Origin: Atopsyche davidsoni
Lineage: Eukaryota; Arthropoda; Insecta; Trichoptera; Hydrobiosidae
Length of the DNA: 64,000 bases
Reading direction: 5' to 3'
NCBI GenBank assembly: GCA_022113835.1
Contig: JAILWY010000026.1
Span: 206,001-270,000, forward strand
Each line of letters begins with the position of its first letter. The stretch's first letter is position 1. The translations under genes and the position numbers were made by a program. The notes below the pieces were generated by a model that saw only the letters and a program-made list of their open reading frames with translations, searched no databases and had not been told where the DNA came from. Below, piece after piece: positions 20,701-32,085 of the stretch.

Positions 20701-22496
20701 ATGACAATAAGGTGGTCGGAGCATTTAATACGTAAGTAATACTTCTCCGCGCAAGCCTGACGGCTGACGAATGACCGCTTTCCTTCTCCGGCATTAGGCA
20801 AGTGCCGCTTTTTACGAAGCACTTTGGGCCACAAAAAATTGGGCGTAGCCATCTAGCGTTTACCTGCTGCCATTCCCGGTGCCGGGCGGACTCGGACTCG
20901 GACTCGGACTCGGACTCGAACTCGGACTCGCTGCTTCGAGAGCTGCGGAGTGCCGCTCGCTCGTGCTCCTGCGAAATCGCTTACCCAACGTTTAATCACT
21001 TCTATCGTCCGTACGACTACGTGCAGGCGCATATTGGTAGCCGACAACTCGAACACCGAGGAAAGCGCTCGATATCGATAACAAGTACGGACAGATGTGA
21101 CTTGATTGGTTTTAATTTTATTCATATTTTAAAGTGAAATGATTGACCCACTGCGGTGAATTGAAGCTTAACTTAAGATAACGTTACCCTTAAGTACAAT
21201 TTCACGCTCTCCAAATTTTTTTTAAAAAACATCAATCGTGATGTATGTTATAGGAAGGAAGAATGAAAAAAGTGGTATGTATATATATATATATATATAT
21301 ATGTATACATATATAAAAACCAAGTGTTGTAAATAATAGGCAATTTTTTATCAATCGGAACAGAAATAAATTGTATATTTTAAAACATGTGTGTACATTT
21401 TTAATAGTGTTTCTAAATATATTGTTTCCAAATAAAATAATGTATCGATAAATTATCTAGAACGACTTCAGTAGCGTTCACAGCGACCCCACATCTTCAG
21501 TTACATGGATTTGATTGAGTTCAAATGCAACCCCGCGAGCGGCCGGCGCGCTGGGCTGGCTCGCGGTGCCAACTGGCTTGAACCGAAAACTGCCAACTCC
21601 TTCTTACACAATATTGAAATGAGTCATCATAAGAGCAAAAATCCAATGAATCGATAGACTTCATACTAATTTGTTTCTGAGACAAAAAACGCAGCGCCGA
21701 TCATGTGGCAAGTTTTTCAATCAGAAAGACATTCAGCTCAGATATTCTGTTTAACAAAAAGCTGTAGGCGGCAATGTGAATGTTGTTTATATTTAATTAT
21801 AAAATATTGCGTGTGAGTCTTTTTTGTCAACTGAACAATTTATATTTTTTTCAATGACTGAACATTTTTTGTTTTGATTAGATTAAAAGTATATTATAAT
21901 ATAATTTTAGGTTGTCTACCCGTTAGGCAAAATAACGTCCAGCAGTACCATCAACAATCAGCATTGCAGATGTTCCTTGTTACTATGTGAGAATATTCCC
22001 GGAAGGAATATTTCTAGAAGCGTCCTGATCATATACCCTCTCCTAGGTAATCGAAGGCATGCAGAGAATTTTAGATTTTAGCTATAATGCCAGATTTCCT
22101 GGCTTAGCTCACGATTAAAAGATTCATGAAATACCATATAGATTTAATATCTCTATGTTTTTGGATTGAATACACTTTATCGATTGCTTTAAATGCCTTA
22201 CCAAACTTTCATGAACTTAAAAGTACACCGCTATTCTATATCTTCATAACTGTCCCGTTTATGTTTAAACGTTAGTTTGAACTTCGCCATCTGAGGGCAG
22301 CGCGGCAGTTGCCCGGCGACTTTTTCGGGGGAGACGGCTTCGGTCGAGCTGCTTACGCTGCGATTTGTAATATTCTTAACTAACCGAAAAATTCGTTGCG
22401 ATGATTGCCAGTAATCTCGTTTTCAACCTCAGTTTTTTGTATAGTAAAAGCGGAGTATTACAAAGAAAACGCTTAATTTTTATGTGCATTATCAAA
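17791..22496. other. 4.7-kb interior between the inverted foldback arms
   Basis: No transposase or recognisable host gene. GC-rich islands occur at about 18205-18340, 20020-20110, 20635-20720, 20870-20985, 21530-21600 and 22285-22365. An open frame at 19872-20291 (139 codons) crosses an island but has no recognisable domain. 19645-19680 contains a near-palindrome CTCCTC/GAGGAG and a stretch shared with 45843-45862. A short TA run lies at 21279-21302. Confidence 0.5.
20889..20930. repeat. GGACTC hexamer repeat, 7 copies
   Basis: Seven tandem GGACTC units with one A-for-G change. It would encode Asp-Ser repeats on the plus strand and Arg-Val repeats on the minus strand, with no evidence for either being translated. 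Confidence 0.9.
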
Positions 22497-22605
22497 AGAT
22501 AGTTAGCAGTTTGATAATGCCAACATGAAAGGTTAGCTAAACCGGTCACCAATAAAATTAAACATGTGGAAAAATCACAAAAGTATTTTATGTTACCAAC
22601 TCGAT
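22497..22605 (-). repeat. Foldback arm, right partner of the arm at 17.7 kb
   Basis: Begins inward with GATAGTTAGCAGTTTGATAA, then GCCAACATGAAAGG, the family ACCGGTCACCAATAAAA motif, and outward ACAAAAGTATTTTAT. Its reverse complement matches the arm at 17686-17790 over about 100 bp, including subfamily-specific positions. Confidence 0.85.
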
Positions 22606-24128
22606 GGCTGGATAAATTCCTTTGTATTAGAATTCAATCTAGATATGATATGTTATTGTTAACGTAATAAACGGCCGCAGTTGCAGTTGCATTTAATTAT
22701 AAGCGAGACAGGTTATTTAGCTTTTATTCAGAATTATTCATAATAACATAATTATTGAGTTTGTATTAACTAAATCGAGTTGGTGTATATAACAAATAAT
22801 TAATATTTTATTATCCGTAACTAAAAGCGTGTATTCAAAACACTAAACGTGTACTTAACATGACACACGAGTTTTAGTCAAATTAATTATCGTTCCTGAT
22901 GACGGCGTATTTGATTAAAACCGCGACGAATCAAAGACCGCGACGAGTGCTCGTCCGTCGGCCTGTGGATGCGGAGAAAAGAAAATCCTATCGCTGAGTG
23001 CATTTTTATACATTCTTTGAGGATCCGTTCTCAGTTGAATCCACGGATAAACCTTTAAAATGCACGACCATGAGCACTTGATGATTTCGCAATACTTTTT
23101 TAAACTGTAAATTCTAATTCCCGCGCGCCGCAGTCGCCCGCGTGGGGGCTCCAATCTCAACCGTTCTTAAAAGAGACGTGATAGTTTTTGTCATTGTTAC
23201 GTTTAATAACGACCTCAAAATACTTACTTAACATAAAATTTCAATTAAATAAATGTAAAGTAAGATTATGTGGTATTTTATATTTACCAAATTGAGCAAA
23301 ATAAATAATTATAAAATGGTAAAATATTAATTTTAAAAATATATTTGATATAAAAGACCTAGAATTGATATAATTAGACCTAGAATAAAAAAAATATATC
23401 AATCCATGATTTTTTTGTTATATTTTCTTAAATAAATTTGAGTCTTCGAATCTTAAATTCATATCTGAGATAATTCTTTCGAAACTATTATAAATCTTTC
23501 AGTAAATCATTTGGGCTTAAAATAAAAATAAATTATGCCATATCTCCATTTTTATTGACGCTGTGGTAGTCGCGAGGTCTTTTTGCACAATCGTTACATA
23601 TATTTACTATATGATCAGTATAATCCTTTTATCGGTGAACGGACGTGACGTCAACGTAAATAAAAAAACAACGAGAAAGGTGATTTATATAATGGCGTTA
23701 ATAGACTTTAATAATTTAGTAATTACCTGGCAACCTATGGACACGTTTATGTCACGATTTTTGCGAGGTTAAAATGTGTTTAAATGAATAATATATTGGA
23801 TATCACGGTCTCACGGCGTGCCTGCACGCGCCGGAGTACAAACGGGAACTCCCGCGCAGGGCATACGTTGGTCGCGACGTGCTTAATTTTGAGTTAAAAA
23901 AGACTTTTCATTAATTCTAGCGAAACGAAGGAATTAACAGAAATATTGAAAAAATAATTAGTCAAATAAAGTATTTTTGTTGGTAAATTTGTAAAATACA
24001 CAAATTAAATATATAAATGTATTTATGTGTATATTAATCCAAGAAAATCTTAAATCTGTACATATCTACACATATACAAATATAATTTAACACATGTTAT
24101 ATGCTTCATCTTCTATCTATATATACAA
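22606..24128. other. AT-rich intergenic stretch
   Basis: No gene recognised. GC patches at about 22920-22980, 23100-23160 and 23815-23880. The remainder is very AT-rich. Confidence 0.5.
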
Positions 24129-25369
24129 TCTACTATAATAATAGACATTGTGTGAATGTTTCATTTTTGGGTTCTCTATAGAATATCTTAAAAGATACAA
24201 CGCTGATTTTTTACGCACGTAAGTTCAGTAAGTTTTTCCGCAGTTATGTGCCGAATTTCAAGATGATAGAATAATATTTTCATTCATAAACTAATTTAAT
24301 AAAACTAAAAAATATGCTTTAGCGAGTTTCAATATGTACGAATTATATGATTCTGTTGTTCACCGCGAGAATTTCAAATTTAGAACTTTTACAAAAAAAA
24401 CAAATTTTGATGCTTCTTAGAAATTTCCAGTTTATGTCAGTTTGACACAAGTACCGTCTTTATTTTTTCATCGAAACTGCATTAGAAATTATTAATCATA
24501 TCATTAATAACTCAAAATGCCTCCTAAAAAAATAACACCGTCTACGCACAGCAAACGTAATTCAAAAAGAATTGCACAATTGTACGTGATAAAGACTGCA
24601 TCAAATAAAGAACAGTGCAGTGAACGACACGAAATGTGACACAAATGTCAAGCAATGAATTGGAAGGAAAACGCGAGCAGCGTCTTTTTAAAATTCGAGT
24701 ACGTGCATCGACCTCACGACAAAAAGAAACTGATGCACAGCGAACGCTGCGTTTGTCTTCGATGAGAGTGCGTGCATCGATAACGAAACAAAAAGAAACA
24801 GATACACAGCGAGCGCAGCGTATGTCCTCAAAGCGAGTGTGTGTATCCACATCGAGACAAACAGAAACAATAAGACAACTCACACAGGAACGTTTGATAG
24901 CGTTCGCTGTCCCAGAAAATATTACTGCACACAATTGTGGATTAATGAATGTGACCAGTCAATTCTGCAATGCTTTAAATTTTCAAGCAGAAAAACCATC
25001 AGATGGAAAGTTCAACGATTGCTGTCACAAAGGTAAAGTAAAACTACCAGCAAGGCCTATTTTCCCAGTATATTTAAAGGATATTTTGTCAAATCCAGAA
25101 AATATTTATAATAGAAATTTCAAAAGAAAAATAAGATCATACAATAACTGTATATCTTTTGCATCAATAGGAGCTAAATTAACAGGACCAGTGGCAGAAT
25201 CAGGGCCACTTTCAAGGCCAAATATATCACAGAACTTCACACCTTCATCCAACTGATGGTACAAAACGAAAGCTTACGAAATATTCATCTTATTAACAGC
25301 CAAACATATGTTCAAACACTATTGCATCGTTCATCGAATCCGTCATTCTTTAACGGGCTACATTTCTAA
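24129..25369 (+). mobile_element. Non-autonomous Helitron, same family as 8557-15306
   Basis: Starts A|TC at 24129 and ends CTAA at 25366-25369 followed by T. The first 600 bases align closely with the leader of the full Helitron, minus the IS630-type insertion. The body then matches the first 0.8 kb of the coding region and jumps at GATGGTAC (about 25257) to the last 100 bases of the full element. About 3.85 kb, including Rep and helicase domains, is missing. 1241 bp long. Confidence 0.92.
24517..25256 (+). pseudogene. Truncated Helitron ORF remnant
   Basis: The start region around 24517 matches MPPKKITPSTHSKRNSKRIA of the full protein. A stop interrupts it near 24638, and a second open part runs 24636-25256 (206 codons). 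That part has two full copies and a partial copy of the Arg/Glu-rich 23-residue unit, then the conserved VPENITAHNCGLMNVT segment and a Cys/His-containing stretch (CRFCNA...CCHKGK). The Rep and helicase domains are deleted, so no transposase can be made. Confidence 0.88.
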
Positions 25370-25903
25370 TCTATATATAATATATAAAACACAAACTCAA
25401 AAACCAACGTGGATCTGGCTGCGATAAGGCATTCGCAACTTAGATCCACCTAAATTGTGCAACGGAACAAGACTTGCTGTAAAAAAACTATTCGAAGTTA
25501 ATCAAAGCCACAATCATCAGTGGCAAATGTAAAGGAGAAGATGTGCTGATACCACAAATTCCAACGATTTCAACCGATTTGCCCTTCGATTTCAAGCGAT
25601 TACAGTTTCCAATGCGTCCGGCTTTTGCCATAACTATCAACAAGGCTCAAGGCCAATCGCTAAGTGTTGCTGTTTGAACATAGAAAATTCCTGTTTTTCG
25701 CAACATTCCTGTTATGTTGCTTGCTCCAGAGTTGAAACGCCGAAAAATCTTTATGTTTACACACCTACCGAAAAAACTCAATATATCCGCTAGCATTAAG
25801 ATAAATAAACAAAATTTCCTTTTTTTTTTTTTTTTTTCGAACAAATAAAAAATGTATTTTATTTCTTTATTAAGCGTAGTAACACGCGCCGGGTATCCGC
25901 TAG
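25370..25903 (+). mobile_element. Second-family Helitron, 3' helicase remnant
   Basis: Appears to begin TC at 25370, exactly at the 3' end of the preceding Helitron, and ends CTAG at 25900-25903 followed by T. Two frames encode the end of a PIF1-type helicase: LCNGTRLAVKKLFEVNQ-like text near 25450, then VLIPQIPTISTDLPFDFKRL, AFAITINKAQGQSLSV (about 25619-25670), and after a break CYVACSRVETPKNLYVYTP. The 3' terminus GGGTATCCGCTAG recurs at 56912-56925 and, inverted, at 60738. Frameshifts and stops make it inactive. The 5' boundary is inferred. Confidence 0.8.
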
Positions 25904-26169
25904 TTACTTATAAAATTAGAGTTGATATTTGCAATGAGCGCAAGTCCTTGGCGGCGAGTGAATTTACCGCACCACTGATGTACGCGGAATTAATGAAAAC
26001 CATGTGTTTACTTGATAAACAAATGCCACTTACTCTTGTCTAATAAATAAATAAGTCTGAAACCTTTTCAAAATAACATAAAAAAATAGTTCAGACGCGG
26101 GTGCCTCGGAGCTCAGTGAGCTATTTACTAACTTATGAGTAGAAACAAACAAAAATTAAATTAATATTT
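25904..26169. other. Intergenic stretch
   Basis: A 63-codon open frame crosses into this stretch from the Helitron terminus, but nothing is recognisable in it. Confidence 0.45.
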
Positions 26170-26355
26170 TGGACAGAGAGAATGAGAGAACTTGGTGGAA
26201 TTTCATTGTAATAATTTAATTAAAATACTTAAGTGATTTTTTTCATGTTAATTTTATTGGTGACCGGTTTCGCCAACCTTTCACGTTGGCGGAACAAATA
26301 TTACATGTGGAAAAATTACTAAAATATTTTATTTAAAATATTAAACAAAAAAATG
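26170..26355 (-). mobile_element. Foldback element copy, right arm mostly deleted
   Basis: Reverse-strand tail box (ACTTGGTGGAATTTCATT) at about 26190-26210, then a full arm with GGTGACCGGTTTCGCCAACC and CTTTCACGTTGGC, followed by only the outer part of the opposite arm (ACATGTGGAAAAATTACTAA). Confidence 0.85.
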
Positions 26356-29100
26356 CACAAGAATAGAAAACCCTCAGCCAACAGAAAATTTAAAAACCAA
26401 TGAATGGAGCCACATTGATTATTTTGATCTGTCAAGGTAAGTGTGATTATATTTCTTTTGAAATGGACCATATATGTGGCAGCTGTTCAGCGTGGCCTGT
26501 ATACTTCTAAATAAATTTAAAATAATGACTCGGTTTTTCTAATCTGATTTAATAATCAATCAAGCATGTAAAATATATAAATCACCTAATATCTAAAAGA
26601 ATAATAATTATATTTTGGATAATTTACAAAAATCTTGTGAATAATAAATTTAAAGAATTTGGAGATGCCGAACGATATTATAAAATATGAATGTCTCTCC
26701 GTTCGCCATTTAAAATAATTAACATATACTTAAAAAATACAGTTTTTGGTTTCAATGTTTCAGTTAGTGTGAAAGGAAGGATGTCTTAAAAAGACGAGTG
26801 AACCTTATTTCAGGGAAACTTTGTTTTGGCTATCTCTGCCAAATAAGCCAAGCATATTAATTTTGGACTCTCAACCTACAATAAGAAAAAATGACTGACT
26901 ACCATCGCTCCTTATACTGTGTGTCAGGAGCTTATTGTGTTTTTTTTTGATATAGTATTGATTTTATTATTGTTTTTGAGTTCAAGTAACTACTTCTATT
27001 TGTAACCAAAGACTGTTGCAGTTTGTTTTAATGGACGTACATAAAAAAACTAAAATAAAATATGTTATTTATTAATGAACTCTTTTAAAAAGAACTATCA
27101 TTTATCGCAGGAAGCTCAGGTTATAGTTTCTAACTGATTATTCTGATTTACAATTACAATCCGTACTTTAACGTATACCTCGAGTCAAATAACTTATTTT
27201 CACGAGTACGGGCGTATAAACCAAAAGCTGTGGACCATCGCCGGATAATGGCTTCTTTGTTATTTCCACTCTTCATTGGACCCAGCAGTTTCAGCGTAGC
27301 GTTGGCCGTTGAAGCCGCCGATTTCGCTGGTGCTCTTGGGTGACCTGTGCGTGAATGTCCTGCGATGACCCTGAGTCCGGCGCATGTCCAAAGTCTATCC
27401 TACAGATTGCTTTAAAATGAAAAGAAAATCTAAAGTTTTCAAAACTATGAGATATGTGTCAGTCTAAAACGATTTTTTTAGCTAGATGCGAAGGATAGAA
27501 AACATCACTACAAATTTCTCAATTAATAAAATTGTCAAAGACTAGAACACATCCACGCATAGAATTTGTCAATGGCTCAAAAAGAGATGAATTATTTACC
27601 TTTAATGTGAAAATTATATTGTTTTTATAGACAGGCTCACCCAAAGCAGCTTTACAAAACAGAATAGATATTAATAAAATTTAAAAAAAATACAAAATGA
27701 ATTGTTATTTCATTTTGAAAATTAAACAATTTTGATACTCGTTATCTACAGAAAAAAAACCTTTCTATTGTCACATCGATGTCGGTTTATTTAATTACGC
27801 TATATATTTACACAAAAACACACACCGAGAGCATATCAAACGAATGACTTTGTTGCGGTAGGATCTCATTTGTCTCATAGATTAATAATACGCAGCTGCA
27901 TGTGAGCGCAACGACATTGCAAACAGAAGCATTGCACAAAGATAAGTGTGTGGTTGTAATGAAATGCAGATATACTTATGCTTCTGGTTTATATGCGAGC
28001 GCTCACGGCTGAAGATTCTGGCATACGATCAAGCGTGACCGCATTTTATAGTTGGTTTATTTGGTTTTTTTATAAATAATATTTGGATTCATTCACTTAC
28101 GAGATAGATAATTAGTTCTTAACTAAATTATTTTTATTATATTTACAACAGCAAGTTAATCTCGATAATATTTGCAACCAACCCAGCACAGATAATAATT
28201 TCAATGCAATATATCCAAGGCTGAGCAATTTATATTGTCTTACCAAAGATGTTTCAAATCGTACTAGATAAATTGAGTTTTTCGAATAGAAGTCAGCATG
28301 GACTGTTGTGTTTAAATGATATTAAAACGCGTGATATTTATATTAACATTGCACATTGACTTCGCAACGCACAAGCCGGGCTCGGTGCCGCGCATCACGA
28401 GCTTCCTTTTTGATCAACTTTTCTAGGCGATAACTTTCAATCGTCCAAATAATAACTTAGCAAATCTATGAGAACGGAGGCAGTCGAAGTACTGCCGGCG
28501 AAATAACGCCTGGCCTGAATAACTCGGCTCAATCAGCACAGAAAATCATTACGAGGCGCGCTTTAACGAATTCTTAACACTCGGAGCGCCGCTCGACTCG
28601 CATCGAGCGCTCGGCGCAATGCCGCATTCAATGTACGATACGTATTGCAATTAACATATGAACTGTTAACTTATGCAGATGTTTGAAAAACTGTATATTC
28701 TAAGCGTTTTTAAAATTGAGAAAAAATGATGGGCTATTAATTTGATTCGTTCAAAATAGAGTAAACGTTTAAAATTTAGCCCAATCGACGTGCAGCAAAA
28801 AAGGAATTCTATGTTTTATAAAATCATTTTACCAAAAATCAAGTACAAAAATTGGAAATAACTTTTAATTAATACAAATTAAGATAGGACCGGGCTCTTT
28901 TAATTGAAATTTTTTTATGTTCGTAAACTTTACGTTCCAAATTTTTGCTAAGACTCAAAATATAACAAAAGTAATTAAAAAATGCGAAATAGTTTTGAGG
29001 TCCCAACCAGTCACAGGTCCGAAAATGACTTATTCTTTTTGAACACAATATTTAGGTATGGGCATCAAAAATAAGTAATTTATTAATATTTTTGTCAGAA
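26356..29100. other. Intergenic stretch, one possible coding remnant
   Basis: Mostly AT-rich and without recognisable genes. On the minus strand, about 27400-27175, a frame of roughly 70 codons without a start (…GHSRTGHPRAPAKSAAS…) runs across a GC-rich patch. It resembles nothing I can name with confidence. A large GC- and CpG-rich island lies at 28365-28640. Confidence 0.4.
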
Positions 29101-29180
29101 ATTACTTGGTAGAATTCCATTTTAATTGATGATTTTACCTAATGTTAATTTTTATTGGTGACCGGTTTCATTATAAAACT
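29101..29180 (-). repeat. Foldback family fragment
   Basis: Reverse tail (TTGGTAGAATTCCATTTTAA), then ATGTTAATTTTTATTGGTGA and CCGGTTTCA. The rest of the core is deleted. Confidence 0.75.
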
Positions 29181-31834
29181 CAGTTTGAAAAATTGATTAA
29201 TATGGATTGTATAACAGCGTGATTATTATGTTTTTGATGTTCAAAAGTGAGAAAGCAGTATTGATAAAATCATCAAAGTGCTAAAGAACTTAGCTGTAAA
29301 TTATTTTCCATTATTTTCAAATCTCGTTTTTCAAAAATCAAATCAACTCGATCTGTATTTGCTATGGAACTTTTTTGTTTGCTATATATGTTGCGTATGG
29401 TTACAACAATACCATTTAAATATGCAATGTTAAATTTGAACACGTGTACAGATACAAATCTCAGGTGTTCTAGGGTAAAGATAAAAACTTTATTCTAATT
29501 AAAATGTCTTCGTGTTAGTAAGATAAATTTGAATTAACGGTTATTTATAAATAAGGATCTTATGACAATTATGTCGACTGGGCAAAATTTTAAATAGTTT
29601 TTATCTTTGATAATATACCGTAAATCACAGTTAGCCGGGAGCGCCGCACCTGCCGCGGGGGTGGGGCCGCGTGCATCCATCACGGCTGCCACTGCGCTGT
29701 CCGGGCGACGTGCCGGCGACATGGCGCGATGAATCTGATGATCAATCTGTTTTGATTCATATTTTAACCAGCAAAACGATTCAAGTTACCTGTTAACTCT
29801 TTTTACTATGTGAAGAATTTCGGAAACGTGATAAACTTTTTCAGGACAGTGATTGTACTAAACATGCAGTATTATTATAAAGTTTTCCATCCTAAAATGA
29901 ATAATAATTATTCGGTTGTAAAATTATAAATAGAATCTGAAAATCATTGGGGAAATTTGAGGTGGAGGTATTAGAACATTTAAGAGAGTAGAGCTGTTTA
30001 CTATTTTTATATACAAATGGAAAACCCAAGATCAGCACCATTTCATGAATAAAAATATGCCAACAAAGTTGTATTATGAAGAGCGTCGGCAGTCGAGCCG
30101 ACGCCTGCGCGGTCCGTCGGAGCCGTTTTTTTTTGCAGCTCGAGCCTTTTTAATGGAGCGGAAACGAATAAAGTTATTTAGGATCAACAAAAAAAGCTGC
30201 AATTACTAGAAGTAGAAACACGAATTCATATTTTAATAAACAGCCTCATTTTAAGCATTTAAAATTGAAACTATAAAATACTAAAATTATTAAAGTTAAA
30301 TACAAACAACCTTAGCTCACTCTCGACTCGTGAAGTACGCTGATTCTAGGAGTAATATTAAAGGATGGACATTCTCTCAGCTTTCACTGCAGCTCCCTCA
30401 TAAAAGTTAAATTTACGAAGCCTTTATCTAGATGGATAGTTTTCAACCTGCGGGTCGCGGGTAAAAGAAAAAGACAATTGTTTGTCTTTAGTTTTTAAAA
30501 TCACCGACATAGTTTTATTAAGACTTTAGGCCCAGGAAGTCGTCAGAATTTTTTTGCAACGCCATTTAGCAATAATTCGTGCTTAACGATGAAAGCCGGA
30601 ATGCCAACCTACTTGGTCATTTGGAATATGAAAAGTTCTTTGCCTCGGTCATCTCGACTGCAAAGATCGAGAGCCGCCCGCAGGCACTACGGAGGAGCTG
30701 CCCTGCTACGTCTTCGGCGGCTGCTCGCCCTGGAGGCGGAATCGCAGCACCCGACGGGACAGCCGAGGCCCCTCTGCACGCATTGCGTCATGTCTGTTGA
30801 GAATATAATGTAAGCAATGTTTTTATAATAATCAAAGAGCATGTTAGTTATTCAGACCCCATTTTTGTTATACACGATTATTTTCTATAACAATATCCAA
30901 ACAGCCATGTAATTAATATACTATAACAAATCGTTTTCATTGTTTTTTTTTGCATAACAATCTACCAACAAAGGCAATTTATTTTATGTACAACAACAAT
31001 GATTTTTAAATAATTACTCTCCATATAATTAAAATCGTATTAATCCCCCGGTCGCCCCGTGCCGGCGCCGGGCGCGGAGGAAGCCTCGCGGCCGGGCGGC
31101 GCAGCTTTCTTTCCGGCCGTAAATAAGAAACATATTTCTAAACGATTACTCACGCGGGTTCAGACAAAAGTGTTTCGACAATTTTTTTCTTCCTGTGTTT
31201 TTAAAAGGTGCTAGGTGTCGTAATAAGAGCCCAAGGTTAACTCCCAGGTGGTCGTATATTTATTTAAAGCATAGAATTAACATATTAAAAATAAGAAACC
31301 GGTCCATCCGCACAGTGGCTGCTCTCCAGGAAGTGGTTTTAGAGAGCCCCACGTGGGAAAGAGTTCTTTTTGAGCTTTTTCTTAGTTTATCGAAAGATTT
31401 AAGCGTAAAAATCATTATACCATAATATATATCAGAAAATAGGTTTGGTTTTTTTTAATATCGAACAAATAACTTGAAATTTTTTGTAACATCGATTTTT
31501 GGTGATTCTTGTCGATGCATTATAATATTTGTATTTCATGAAATATGCATCCCGGATTGGCGGGCGATGACCAAATGATTTTGATGATGATACAAAAATA
31601 TGTTATGTTTTAAGTAACGTACTTTAGCGCAAGCTGAATAATATAATTATACAGAAAGATAAAGTAACTATATTATTTGAAGATACATTTAGTAACAATA
31701 CTCTATTTATCTTTAAAAGCGTATTAATTACGATAGAATAATTGCCATCAGATATTTGACATGAAAATGTTTCCTGTCTATGTTGTTATTAGGTCGTCTA
31801 CAATATGAACGTGCTTCCCGTAAAAATTATTACT
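29181..31834. other. Intergenic stretch with GC islands
   Basis: No gene recognised. GC-rich islands at 29635-29735, 30075-30145, 30640-30790 and 31045-31120 each open short frames on several strands. The text around 30437-30460 (TTTTCAACCTGCGGGTCGCGG) resembles the terminus of hAT-type MITEs, but no partner end or target duplication is visible. Confidence 0.45.
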
Positions 31835-32085
31835 AAATATTATAATATTAAAATACTTTTGTGATTTTTTCACCTTTTTTTATACGAGACTGATTTCGCC
31901 AATCTTTTACGCTGGGATTAACAAATCATAATAACGTTTAGTAATAAAATAACGTTTGATAATGCCAACGTAACAGGTTGCCGAAATCAATCACATATAA
32001 AATGTGGAAAAATTACAAAAGTATTTTATTTAAAATATTAAAATGGAATTCCACCGAGTACTTTCTGTCAATAAATAGTAAATAT
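31835..32085 (+). mobile_element. Foldback element copy with tail
   Basis: Left arm (AAAATACTTTTGTGATTTTT... with the CGCCAATCTTTTACGCTGGG variant) and right arm (GATAATGCCAACGTAACAGG... ACAAAAGTATTTTATTTAAA) around a short loop at about 31925-31960. The right-side tail AAAATGGAATTCCACCGAGT is at about 32040-32060. Both arms are more diverged than in copies 1 and 51.5 kb, so this is an older copy. Confidence 0.82.
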
